This document shows positions 1-8,600 of a DNA stretch of 64,000 nucleotides, in pieces (the first letter of the stretch is position 1; each line of letters starts with the position of its first letter). Made by a program: the position numbers and the translations under genes. Source of the stretch: Cytobacillus firmus DS1 (lineage in GTDB: Bacteria > Bacillota > Bacilli > Bacillales > Cytobacillaceae); NCBI RefSeq assembly GCF_000565285.1, contig NZ_APVL01000005.1:1-64000 (forward strand). The letters are read 5' to 3'. Below the pieces are notes generated by a model. The model saw nothing but the letters and a program-made list of their open reading frames with translations, was not told the DNA's origin and did no database searches.

Positions 1-12
1 AGGAACGAATTC

Positions 13-83
13 CGCAAATAGGCCGGGGGAACCTGCAAATAGAAACAAAATCCTGCAAATAAACAAGTAAAACTTGCAAATAG
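13..83. repeat. TGCAAATAG array 1 (four units, cut by window edge)
   Basis: Four copies of the core (T/C)GCAAATA(G/A) begin at 13, 34, 54 and 75, so the spacing is 21, 20 and 21 bp. The spacer after the first unit (GCCGGGGGAACC) is nearly the same as a spacer in the large array at 22909-23511, which links the two. The array probably continues to the left of the window. It lies outside any supportable gene. Confidence 0.85.
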
Positions 84-88
84 AAACC

Positions 89-241
89 CAATTAACAAGG
101 CCCAAGCCCAAAAAAAGGGCCGCCCGGTCAGTCCGGACGGCAATAAATTGGAGAATTGGATGATGTTCGTAAAGTGACGAACTTCAGTAAGTATTAAATA
201 CTGATAATCTTATTAAAACATATTCCATAAAAGTCTGGATT
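89..241. other. Intergenic region with small hairpins, no clear gene
   Basis: No credible gene is seen here. GGCCC/GGGCC (about 99-122) and a GC-rich stem around 121-141 can fold. A perfect 6-bp stem, GTTCGT/ACGAAC, lies at 166-183. A five-codon ORF (MMFVK, 160-177) follows a TTGGAG sequence and runs into that stem. Together with the terminator at 242-263 this could be a short untranslated RNA or leader, but nothing proves transcription. Confidence 0.3.
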
Positions 242-263
242 TCGGCTGAAGGCCGATTTTTTT
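242..263 (+). terminator. Rho-independent terminator ahead of the first RRNPP gene
   Basis: Stem TCGGC (242-246) and GCCGA (252-256) with a 5-nt loop is followed by seven T residues. It points rightward, so it ends a transcript arriving from the left or a short RNA started inside 89-241. It isolates the regulator at 347 from upstream transcription. Confidence 0.6.
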
Positions 264-346
264 AAAAGAATATAGCTTTTACTAGGTTATATAAGCATTT
301 ATAATGAAAATATAATAATTGGAATAATTTTTGGAGAGTGGAAACT

Positions 347-1240
347 TTGGATTTTTCTGTTATAGGAGACAAGATAAAAGAACTGCGCAGAATACAAAGA
401 ATTACTCAAAAGGAGCTGGCAGAGGATATATGCACTCAGGCGCAAATCAGTAAGCTTGAGAATGGTGAAGTAATTCCGTGTGCATCAACTCTTTTTTTAA
501 TATCTCAAAAACTGGGCATTGATGTGAATTATTTCTTCAATATTGGTTTAACGCCAAGGCTGGACTATGTCGAAGAAGTGGCCAGACAGCTCAAAATAGC
601 ACGGCGGAATTTTAGATATCGGGAGATGGAAGAGATAGTGGAGATGGAAGAAAGGAATCCGCTTTTTTATCAAAACCAGAAATATCTTCAGCTTCTTATT
701 TGGCACAAAGGCATATGCCTCCATCACGTCCATTCGGACTTTGAACGGTCTCTGCAAACTCTTGATGAAGCTTTGGAACTGACTAATGAAAAATTCCGGA
801 CGGAACAGGAGATGGAAATTCTCTTAAGCAAAGGCATCGTATTCTTTGAAAATAATATGCTGGATGAAGCTATTCAGATTTATGAAAGTGTATATACAGA
901 GATGAAAAATCTTCCCCAATTGCGGGATTATATATTAAAAACTAAACTGCTCTATAATATGGCCAGAGCTTTTACCCGGAAAGGATTATATGAAAAATCA
1001 ACTGAGGTGTGCATAGAAGGAATCGAATGGAGTATTGAAAAAGATAACCTCTTTTTGTTGGGAGAACTGCACTATCATATTGGCTACAATTTCGAACTGT
1101 CGGAAGACTATCGTTCTGCTCAAGATTATATGAATAAGGCATTGCTGATTTTTGACCTGCAGAAGGATCAGAAATATTCGGATTATATTAATGGCAAGTT
1201 AATGAAATGGCAGGAAGAAAATATTATAAAAAATACCTGA
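347..1240 (+). CDS. RRNPP-family HTH-TPR transcriptional regulator (PlcR/NprR-like), copy 1
   Basis: A 297-residue predicted cytoplasmic peptide-responsive regulator. Residues about 5-62 form an HTH_3/Xre DNA-binding domain (IGDKIKELRRIQRITQKEL, then QAQISKLENG). The rest is helical TPR-type repeat (for example LLGELHYHIGYNFELSEDY), the part that binds exported and re-imported peptides in PlcR, NprR and Rap. Length matches PlcR (about 285). The TTG at 347 is preferred: GGAGAG lies 8 nt upstream and the resulting MDFSVIG aligns with MNFSAIG of the paralogue at 2236. An in-frame GTG at 338 overlaps the ribosome site. The target genes are unknown; family membership is secure, and the link to the peptide at 1927-2055 is inference. 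Confidence 0.85.
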   Translation: MDFSVIGDKIKELRRIQRITQKELAEDICTQAQISKLENGEVIPCASTLFLISQKLGIDVNYFFNIGLTPRLDYVEEVARQLKIARRNFRYREMEEIVEMEERNPLFYQNQKYLQLLIWHKGICLHHVHSDFERSLQTLDEALELTNEKFRTEQEMEILLSKGIVFFENNMLDEAIQIYESVYTEMKNLPQLRDYILKTKLLYNMARAFTRKGLYEKSTEVCIEGIEWSIEKDNLFLLGELHYHIGYNFELSEDYRSAQDYMNKALLIFDLQKDQKYSDYINGKLMKWQEENIIKNT

Positions 1241-1265
1241 TGCTCATCCATCAACATCAGGTATT
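1232..1265. terminator. Bidirectional hairpin between convergent genes
   Basis: AATACCTGATG (1232-1242) pairs perfectly with CATCAGGTATT (1255-1265). On the minus strand the stem is followed directly by TTTTTT, so it terminates the minus gene at 1274-1591 well. On the plus strand the T-run is poorer. Confidence 0.75.
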
Positions 1266-1273
1266 CTTTGACA

Positions 1274-1591
1274 TCAATGTTGGTATACGCATGTGTTGAT
1301 GCCGATGATTTTTAAAAACTCTTTTATTTTAGTGAACGACTGGTTTTTAAATCCTTCAGGTATAGTCAGCTCCGTAACATAAGCCATTTTTCTTTTTGAG
1401 TTAGCGTTAAGTTCCGTTAATTCTTCATGGATGCTGTAAACCTTTCTTGCCAATTCTTCGTTTTGTTCTTCTTCACAAGTATAGATAACCGCTTCTCCAA
1501 CTTTCATTGATGCGTTTCTAAAGTAGAATGAAAAAATGATCGCGCTTTCGTTTTCGATAAACTTCGGCTGAATTTTCATATCAAGATTCAT
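1274..1591 (-). CDS. Small hypothetical protein, 105 residues
   Basis: I do not recognise this protein. It is a soluble, mixed-charge 105-residue chain without signal peptide, membrane segment or obvious motif. A strong ribosome site (GGAGGGTGAAAGGGT before ATG) and the terminator at 1232-1265 support a real gene. Its C-terminal part (TELTIPEGFKNQSFTKIKEF) vaguely recalls an acetyltransferase tail but is too short for that fold. It lies between the two RRNPP regulators, and its upstream region carries a 17-bp element also found before the second regulator, so it may belong to the same regulatory unit. Confidence 0.6.
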   Translation of the reverse strand: MNLDMKIQPKFIENESAIIFSFYFRNASMKVGEAVIYTCEEEQNEELARKVYSIHEELTELNANSKRKMAYVTELTIPEGFKNQSFTKIKEFLKIIGINTCVYQH

Positions 1592-1833
1592 ACCCTTTCA
1601 CCCTCCCTGCATCTTTATGCCCTTATCATAACAAAAATAGTTCCTTTTGCTGATTGAAATCTGAAGGTGATTTAGATATTAGAATGAGTATTTTATATTA
1701 AAAAGTAAGGTTTTTATATAAAATTATAACTATAGGAATATTCCTGAAAGAATATAATCAGCGTCACTGCTCTGCAAAAGAAGGAAATTTATGCTGGCTT
1801 GTTGAATTTGAGCAGTAAGTAGGTTTTAATTGC
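1592..1833. other. AT-rich intergenic region, possible regulatory DNA
   Basis: No gene with a ribosome site is seen. The notable content is the element at 1726-1742 and an overlapping perfect 12-bp palindrome AGGAATATTCCT at 1734-1745. Both lie upstream of the minus-strand gene that starts at 1591. Confidence 0.4.
1726..1742. promoter_or_regulatory. Shared 17-bp element, copy A
   Basis: ATAACTATAGGAATATT matches 15 of 17 positions with ATAACTCTAGGCATATT at 2198-2214, just before the second RRNPP gene. It overlaps the palindrome AGGAATATTCCT. A related but looser sequence (ACTAGGTTATAT) precedes the first RRNPP gene near 283-294. It is a candidate operator for one of the two regulators; this is inference from repetition and position. 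Confidence 0.4.
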
Positions 1834-1862
1834 AAAAAAATAGACACTTCAGATGAAGTGCC
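1834..1862 (-). terminator. Terminator of the small exported-peptide gene
   Basis: In the minus-strand transcript GGCACTTC and GAAGTGTC (1843-1862) form an 8-bp stem with one G-U pair and an ATCT loop, followed by TATTTTTTT. It lies about 65 nt past the stop of the peptide gene at 1927 and is good evidence that this short gene is transcribed on its own. Confidence 0.75.
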
Positions 1863-1926
1863 TCAATTGGAGATTAATAAGACAAGGGCCAAGCCCTTTG
1901 AAATTCTAACAGATATGCAGTCAAAA

Positions 1927-2055
1927 TTAGAATATAGTCGGAAGCTCTTGAGTTGTAACTCCGCCGCCGCCGTTATTTCCAGCAGCAAAAGTAATGCCTG
2001 CAGCTCCAAATACAAAAGTGAATACGGCCATCATAACTAATAAACGTTTTTTCAT
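1927..2055 (-). CDS. Candidate RRNPP signalling propeptide, 42 residues
   Basis: A very short exported peptide read directly from the sequence. It starts MKKRLLVMMAVFTFVFG, a basic tip plus hydrophobic core typical of a Sec signal. After a likely AFA-type cleavage region (GITFAAGNN) come a GGGG stretch and the C-terminus VTTQELPTIF. The ribosome site AAGGAGG sits 7 nt before the ATG and a terminator follows at 1834-1862. It lies next to two RRNPP regulators and is divergent from the second. The tail ELPTIF recalls the active end of PapR (DLPFEF type), the PlcR ligand. Function as a quorum-sensing pheromone is inference; the alternative is an unrelated small secreted peptide. Confidence 0.65.
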   Translation of the reverse strand: MKKRLLVMMAVFTFVFGAAGITFAAGNNGGGGVTTQELPTIF

Positions 2056-2197
2056 GAAAATTCCTCCTTGCTTTTTAAAATTAAGGAACTATCTATATTA
2101 AACCATAAAGAATTCAGAAGCGTTTTTTGTATATTTATTTAATTTTACCAGTATACTTTGTCTTATATCCTTTTTCCTGTTTATCAACAATAAAAAT

Positions 2198-2214
2198 ATA
2201 ACTCTAGGCATATT
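2198..2214. promoter_or_regulatory. Shared 17-bp element, copy B
   Basis: ATAACTCTAGGCATATT lies 22 bp before the start of the second RRNPP gene and matches copy A at 1726-1742 in 15 of 17 positions. Its closeness to the start suggests it overlaps the promoter or transcript start, as an autoregulatory operator would. Confidence 0.4.
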
Positions 2215-2235
2215 TACATGAAAGGGGTGAAAAGG

Positions 2236-3120
2236 ATGAATTTCTCCGCGATTGGCCAAAGAATCAGGGAACTAAGAAAACTGATGAATTTATCACAGGG
2301 AGAGCTTGCTAAAGGGATTTGTACGCAGGCGCAGATCAGCAAAATTGAAAAGGGTGATGTGTATCCCTATGCATCTACTTTATATTTAATATCCGAACGC
2401 CTTGGTGTGGATGTGAACTATTTCTTCGACATTGGCACAACGCCCCGGCTGGATTATGTGCAGGAGGTCTTAAGGCAATTAACCTTGGCCAGAAGAAACT
2501 CAGATTACAGGGAAATGGAACAAATCGTAAAAACAGAAGAGAAGAATCCATTATTCCAGCAAAACAATAAAAATTTCCAGGTTCTATTATGGCATAAAGG
2601 AATTTGCCAGTATATGCTTCATAAGGATTCTAAAGCAGCGATTGACATTCTTTCTAAAGCGATAGCTTTAACTCATTATACTGACAAGATCTGGTCTGAA
2701 CGTGAAATAGAAGTTTTGCTGAGTATCGGTTCTGTCTACTTTGAAGAAAAAGATTATAAAAAATCGCTGAAAGTCTATTTTGAAGCAAAAGAATATCTTC
2801 ATCAGCTGCCATTCATTAATGACCATACTTTATTGTGCAGACTTTATTATAATATTGCGAGATCACTCACACGTCTTGAGAAGTATGGTGATTCAATTAA
2901 ATACTGCAGGGAAGCCGTCAGGTGGTGCATTGAAAAAGACAACCTTTATCTTCTTGGGGAGCTTCATTATCATATTGGCTACAACTATGAAATTCAAGGC
3001 AAGTTCCAGAAAGCAAGAGAATGCATGCAAAAATCCCTGATTATTTTTGAGCTTCAGGAAGATGAGAAGTACGTAAACTTTATTAATAGTAAAATTCAAA
3101 AATGGCATACCTTTGCATAA
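2236..3120 (+). CDS. RRNPP-family HTH-TPR transcriptional regulator (PlcR/NprR-like), copy 2
   Basis: A 294-residue paralogue of the protein at 347-1240; the two align without large gaps over their whole length, with near-identical stretches such as ICTQAQISK, TPRLDYV, NPLF and LLGELHYHIGYN. Residues 1-60 are an Xre-type helix-turn-helix, the rest TPR-like helices for peptide binding. The ATG at 2236 is preferred over one at 2218 because AGGGG lies 8 nt before it and the N-terminus then matches the paralogue. It is transcribed divergently from the 42-residue exported peptide gene, the usual close pairing of receptor and pheromone in this family. Targets are unknown. Confidence 0.85.
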   Translation: MNFSAIGQRIRELRKLMNLSQGELAKGICTQAQISKIEKGDVYPYASTLYLISERLGVDVNYFFDIGTTPRLDYVQEVLRQLTLARRNSDYREMEQIVKTEEKNPLFQQNNKNFQVLLWHKGICQYMLHKDSKAAIDILSKAIALTHYTDKIWSEREIEVLLSIGSVYFEEKDYKKSLKVYFEAKEYLHQLPFINDHTLLCRLYYNIARSLTRLEKYGDSIKYCREAVRWCIEKDNLYLLGELHYHIGYNYEIQGKFQKARECMQKSLIIFELQEDEKYVNFINSKIQKWHTFA

Positions 3121-3149
3121 GCCTGTCCGGATTAGACAGGCTTTTTTTT
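3121..3149 (+). terminator. Terminator after the second RRNPP gene
   Basis: GCCTGTC and GACAGGC form a 7-bp stem directly after the stop codon and are followed by eight T residues. Confidence 0.9.
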
Positions 3150-3243
3150 CGATGGGCTGATTTTGAAAAAATTGCTGAATTTTCCCCAAATTTGTCCTCC
3201 TGCATAGTATATTAATAGATGTACAAAATATTAGGAGGAAAAG

Positions 3244-5175
3244 ATGAAAAGTTTAAAGAGATTCATATTTACATTATTGTTAGTTCTTGCCGGCTTCGTC
3301 CATTTGGAACATCGGGCAGAAGCTGCAGCTGTGAATCCGGCAGAAGTTTATACTTATGAAAAAATGCAGGCTGATATTGTGGAGCTTGCCAAGCAATACC
3401 CGGATCTTATTACATATAAAGTTATTGGAAAAAGTGAATATGGAAGAAATATTTATGCCGTATCACTTGGAAAAGGCGGAACAAACATATTTATTAATGG
3501 ATCCCACCATGCCAGGGAATGGATGACTACTACGCTGAATATGTATATGCTTGAACAGTATGCTTCAGCCTATAAGAGCGGACGGACAATAGCGGGTGCG
3601 GATGTGCGGACTCATTTGAACAGAACCACCATGTGGTTTGTGCCAATGGTTAATCCGGATGGTGTGACACTGCAGCAATTTGGGTTAAAAGCATTTCCTT
3701 CGAGTGCGCATGCTGGATTAATCAAAATGAATGCAGGAAGCAAGGATTTTAAACGCTGGAAAGCAAATGGAAAGGGCGTCGATTTGAATCGCCAGTATCC
3801 TGCTGACTGGGCGAATATTAAAAGCAATCCGGGAAAGCCATATTATAAGAATTATAAAGGATCCCAGCCGCAATCGGCTTCTGAAGTGAAGGCGATTATA
3901 AACTTTGTGAATGAGATTAAGCCTGCATCTGCTCTTGCTTACCATTCAAGCGGGCAGATTCTTTACTGGAAATTCCATCAGACAGGTGCTTTATACGATC
4001 GGGATCATCAATATGCGAAAGCCATAGGGAAAATGACAGGATATAGCCTGGTGTACCCGGGTGCCAGACCTTCAGGAGGCGGCTTTACTGATTGGTTTAC
4101 TTCAACACATAAGCTTCCAGGATTTACACCGGAAATCGGCAGATATGCCGGTGAAACCAGCTTGCCGCTTTCAGAGTTTCAAAGCATTTGGAAGCAAAAC
4201 CAGGGTGTAGGGCTTTATGTAGCAGGCATCGGCTATAACTTAAGCGGGGCAAAAACAAGTTCAAAGGTTACCCAGGCAACAAACCAGACAAATGATGCGG
4301 TTGCAAAATCAAGAAAGCTCCGATCCTATTATTCTGGAAACATAAAAAGTACAAGTGATTTCAAAGTAAGTGCAGACTTTGCAAAAGCCTACCAGAATGC
4401 AAGTAAAAGTATTGCTTCAGCAGAAACATTGCTGAAAGGCCTTCCTCAAAGCGATCAAAACCGGTTAATGGCAGTGCTGAAGGAAGCTTATGATCATAAA
4501 GCCCGGGCAGCAGTCTTTATCGATACAGAAAAAACCGGAGCACAGCTGACAGCTATGAATTCAGAGCTAATTAAATTGATAGATGCTGGTACTCTGGATG
4601 AACACACAGTGGAAACTTACCATAAGCTTTCATACCAGATTAAGAAAGCGGGGCTGTTTATTAATAAGCTTTATGGGCCTCATGTACGTGACATTGCTGC
4701 AGAAAAGTATGTATTGCCTGCAAAGATTACGAAAGAGACAGTTATTTACGAAATTTCCAGATACATGCTTATGGAAGAAATTCAGATTAACCTTGATGCT
4801 GATAAGCTCGATATAGTTGAGAGCCAATTGGCGGAGTTAAACAGGCTTGAAAGACGTTCTGCTGAAATTAAAGAAGCAGGCAACAAGCTTTATCCTGGAA
4901 AATACCGTGAATTGCCTGGATTTGAAGCAGTGCTTACAGAAATGAAGCAGGAAATCGTGAAAAAGTATGAAGTCTTAAAGCCTTCAGAGGAGCAGCCAGA
5001 ATTGGATCCGGCTCAGGAGCAGGAAGACAGCTCACAGGAAATGGACCCGGCTGTTAATACCGAAAGTGAAGTGCCATCAGAACAGGGTTCGGAAGCAGAC
5101 ACTAGTACAACAGAAGAACCCGAAGCTGGTGCCTCTCAAACCAGTGAAGAAGCTGTTATAGAAGAGCAGCCATAA
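3244..5175 (+). CDS. Secreted M14 zinc carboxypeptidase with C-terminal helical surface domain
   Basis: A 643-residue exported peptidase. A signal peptide (MKSLKRFIFTLLLVLAGF.., cut near AEAAA) precedes an M14 domain (about 38-335). Zinc ligands H89 and E92 lie in SHHAREW, the third is H234 in AYHSSG, and the general base is E297 in FTPEIGR, so the active site is complete. It should trim C-terminal residues from peptides outside the cell. Residues about 350-560 are a helical domain (TYHKLSYQIKKAGLFINKLY) closely similar to the N-terminal part of the protein at 21113 and to the SbsC S-layer C-terminal type. The tail is acidic and rich in E, S and P. AGGAGG precedes the ATG. It is probably monocistronic. 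Confidence 0.88.
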   Translation: MKSLKRFIFTLLLVLAGFVHLEHRAEAAAVNPAEVYTYEKMQADIVELAKQYPDLITYKVIGKSEYGRNIYAVSLGKGGTNIFINGSHHAREWMTTTLNMYMLEQYASAYKSGRTIAGADVRTHLNRTTMWFVPMVNPDGVTLQQFGLKAFPSSAHAGLIKMNAGSKDFKRWKANGKGVDLNRQYPADWANIKSNPGKPYYKNYKGSQPQSASEVKAIINFVNEIKPASALAYHSSGQILYWKFHQTGALYDRDHQYAKAIGKMTGYSLVYPGARPSGGGFTDWFTSTHKLPGFTPEIGRYAGETSLPLSEFQSIWKQNQGVGLYVAGIGYNLSGAKTSSKVTQATNQTNDAVAKSRKLRSYYSGNIKSTSDFKVSADFAKAYQNASKSIASAETLLKGLPQSDQNRLMAVLKEAYDHKARAAVFIDTEKTGAQLTAMNSELIKLIDAGTLDEHTVETYHKLSYQIKKAGLFINKLYGPHVRDIAAEKYVLPAKITKETVIYEISRYMLMEEIQINLDADKLDIVESQLAELNRLERRSAEIKEAGNKLYPGKYRELPGFEAVLTEMKQEIVKKYEVLKPSEEQPELDPAQEQEDSSQEMDPAVNTESEVPSEQGSEADTSTTEEPEAGASQTSEEAVIEEQP

Positions 5176-5185
5176 GTGTACCATT

Positions 5186-5219
5186 AGAGTTGGGTTTATA
5201 AAAACCCGGCTCTTTTTTT
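5186..5219 (+). terminator. Terminator after the carboxypeptidase gene
   Basis: AGAG..GGGTTT and AAACCC..CTCT form a long stem with an ATAA loop, followed by seven T residues. Confidence 0.85.
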
Positions 5220-5252
5220 AGATAAGAATGTATAAATTCTGAAGTTAGATAA

Positions 5253-5550
5253 CTGTCTAGCTCCAGGCGCCATCGGCTCGAGGTCATAAGCTTGTCTAGT
5301 TTAGGCTCCTAGGGACTCGAGGTCATAAGCCGTTCAAAACCACCTTCTTCCAGGGACCGTCTTGTGCTTGTCGTCCCTGGGCAGTCGCCTCAACATTTCT
5401 TCCAATCCGGCCAAAAGGTTAAAGAACAACCTTTCAGCCGGCTCGTCTTATGCTTGAGGCCCGCACGGATGCGGGTCATGCGGACGTTGCCACAGGACGT
5501 GGCGGTTTTAGTCTGCGTTCCTAGGTAGGCGGGCGCCTTCTGCTTTTCTT
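5253..5550. repeat. Structured intergenic repeat element of the 'CTGTCTAGCTCCA' type
   Basis: About 300 bp without a gene but full of stems. Its ends can pair (CAGGCGCC near 5263-5270 with GGCGCCTTCTG near 5532-5542). Inside are CCAGGGAC/GTCCCTGG, CCGGCCAAAAGGTT/AACCTTTCAGCCGG, CCCGCA/TGCGGG and GCCAC/GTGGC. The motif GAGGTCATAAGC occurs twice, and related loops CGTCTTGTGCTTG and CGTCTTATGCTTG recur. Start (CTGTCTAGCTCCA) and end (CTTCTGCTTTTCTT) match, from memory, a dispersed Bacillaceae intergenic element. Whether it acts as RNA or is only a non-autonomous repeat is unknown. Confidence 0.6.
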
Positions 5551-5647
5551 TGTCGAATAATTTAATATGGTAAAACTTTCTATTAATTGAAAATGATAGT
5601 AATATTATGATAGCAACTATCACTTTACGGTTATGAGGAGGAAGGGA

Positions 5648-8600
5648 ATGGAAAGCTGGCTGAAAAAATCTATTACTCTAGCAGCAGGAATTGGCATTGC
5701 TGCCGGATCTCTGCTGGGGGCATCTGGTGTATCGGCAGAAAGAGGAAAAGAGGTGCCGGGCATTTCGGCGGTGCAAATTGACCAGCCGTCAATGCAAAAG
5801 AAGCTGGAGCTGTCAAAAGAATCTGCATTAAGCGGAGATACTCTCGTGGTTAAATTTAAAAAGCCGCTCACTCAATCGCAGCACAAAATGGCAGGAGGAA
5901 CATTGATTAAGCAGTTCTCCAATTTAAATTATGCTGTTGTTAAAGTGAGGAATAAAACTCAGTTCAGCAAAGTATTAACCAATTACAAAAAGCTGAACGG
6001 AGTGGTATCCGCCTATCCAAGCGTCAATTACAAACCGCTTTCGCTGCCGGACCCCAAAGCAAAAGAGCAATATCAAAACGAACTCCTTCAGCTCGAAAAA
6101 GCACAAAAACTGGCAGGGAAAAACTCTGTAACGGTTGCAGTAATCGATCAGGGTGTGGACGTGAACCATCCTGATTTAAAGGGAAAGCTGCTCCCGAGCT
6201 ATAATGCAGTCAATCCAATGAGCCCCGGTACACCTGATTATCATGGCACCCATGTGGCTGGAATTATTGCAGCCAATAAGAATAACGGCATTGGCGGCTA
6301 TGGTGTTAATCCAAATGCGAAAATTCTTCCGATTGATGTTTTTGACAGGGGATGGGGCGCTTCAGATTATGTGATTGCCCAGGGGATTCTGTATGCAGTA
6401 GAAAAAGGTGCAAAAGTAATCAATATGAGTCTCGGCGGACCTATGAAATCTCCTCTGATTGAAGAAGCGCTCAAAAAGGCAGCTGAAAAGAATGTTGTGG
6501 TGGTGGCAGCAGCAGGCAATACAGGGGATGATTCACTAAGCTATCCTGCTGCCTATGAAGGTGTCATCAGTGTTGGAAATATAAACAGCAGCAAAAAGCT
6601 GGGGATTCTATCTACATATGGCACATCCGTTGATATTGTAGCTCCTGGTGAAGATGTCTACAGCACTATGTATGAATACGAAAAAAAATCGAGCTTCCGT
6701 AAAATGAGCGGAACGTCCATGGCTTCGCCTATGGCAGCTGGAGCAGCATCATTGCTTCTATCCAAGCATCCTGACCTGACTCCGATTCAGATCGAATATA
6801 TATTGGAGCATACAGCGGAGGATCTTGGTGATAAGGGATTTGATGTAGTATATGGAAATGGTCTGCTTAATCCGGCTGCAGCTATGCAATATGATATTAA
6901 GAAGCTGCCTGCACTGACAAAACACCAATTGTCTGAAAAAGAAATTCTGGAAAAAGCAGAAACGGTAAGCCTTGAGAAGAAGCAGACTGTTAAAGGAGCG
7001 ATTACAGCCCCGTTCCAGGAGAAATGGTACAAAACAGATGTCGAGAAAGGCGATTTAGTTCAATTTGTTCTTAGCGGAGCAAAGCAATTTGATTACAAGC
7101 TCAAATTATTTTTGGTTTCCGATGAAGGGAAAGTGGAGCTGGATGTAAACAAAGTCAGAGAAGGCCAAGAGGAAGGAAAGCTGTTTGAAGTTCCGTTTTC
7201 AGGAACACTTGCATTCGGAGTTAAGGATGTCAATGGCAGCTTTGATGATTCGGGCAGAGGGCAATCAAAATTCAGCCTTTCCGCTGAAAAGGCATCTGGC
7301 ATTGAAGAAGATGGGAATTCTATTCACAATATGAGTGCTATTGAATTGCCATACTCATATGGCAAGGAGCTTTTAACTGGGAAAGATGGCGATGATGATT
7401 TCTATCAATTCACTGTTAAAGAGGAACAGGCAGTGAAAATTGACTTAGCTAAATTGCCGGGTGTTGATACAAGCATCAGTGTTTATATGGGGGATCAGAT
7501 TTTTCCTCCTGATATGGAAGAGATTACGGAAGAAGAGAAAAAGGCGCTTCTTGAAGAAATGTTTTACGGCAAATACCCGATTGAGCCTGCATTCTATGCA
7601 AACAGGGGCGGAAAAAGTGAAGGGGAGACACTCTCTTTTACAGCTATGCCGGAAATGCCGTATCTCATAAAAGTATCTAATAAAATCGATCAATATTTCT
7701 TTGGCATGTATGATTTTATGTTAAACTTCGACTTGCTTGAAGATGAGCAAACTCCTGAACCTTCCCTGATTCCATACAAACTGCAGGTTAATGGAAAAAC
7801 TTTGCCGGCAGATGAAGATATATTCCCTTATATGATGGATGAGGAAGCCGCTGAAAAAGAAATGGCCGTCAATGGCCTTGAAAAACAGCGCAGTGCATTT
7901 GAGGAAATAGAAGAAGAAACAGAAGAAGCATCTGAAGAAGAAGCTGGAGCTGAGCCTGATTTCACTGAAATTCTTAAAGAGGGTGCCCGGCCTTTTAAAA
8001 TGGATGAAAAAGGTGAAGGCTATATCCAGACGTTAGAAGATGAAGACTGGTTTAGTGTTGTGCCGGATGAAACGGGAATCTATGAATTTAAGTTTGACGA
8101 TAAAAAAGGCCAGGTTCCATTAATGGAGATTTACCGCATTAAGGAAGAGACAGATATGGAAGGAAACACGTATGCCTATTTGGATCAGATTGGAACCAAT
8201 ATGCAATTTGACTGGGTAAGCATGAAGCTGGATGCATCCATGCTAACGGGTCTGAAAGCTGGAGAGAGCTACTATATTAAGGCTGGTGCAGATTACTATA
8301 CTGGTTCAACATCTTTTGATCCATACAGCTTTAGTGCCAACATGGTGATTGAAGATCCTCAGGATCCTTATGAAGATAACGATAGCCTGGAGAAAATAAA
8401 GAATCTTCCTTCAGCAAAAATCGAGGGGAACCTCGCGATGCCTTTCGATCAGGATGTTTTCTATCTTGAAAGCAAAACAGCTAATATTTATGGGGCATCC
8501 ATGAAGAGGAAAAATGCTGATGCCAAATGGAAAGCGAAATATCCAAAAGAATTGCTGAGCCCGTTCTATGGAATTGTGGTCATCGCAGAAGATGCAAACA

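Noticed and set aside
121..141. Minus-strand terminator at the GC-rich stem
   Set aside because: The stem is followed by a T-run on the minus strand, but no minus-strand gene lies to its right before 1274, which has its own terminator.
1858..2040. Plus-strand 60-codon ORF overlapping the peptide gene
   Set aside because: No ribosome site and low-complexity composition; the minus strand has a far better gene with ribosome site, signal peptide and terminator.
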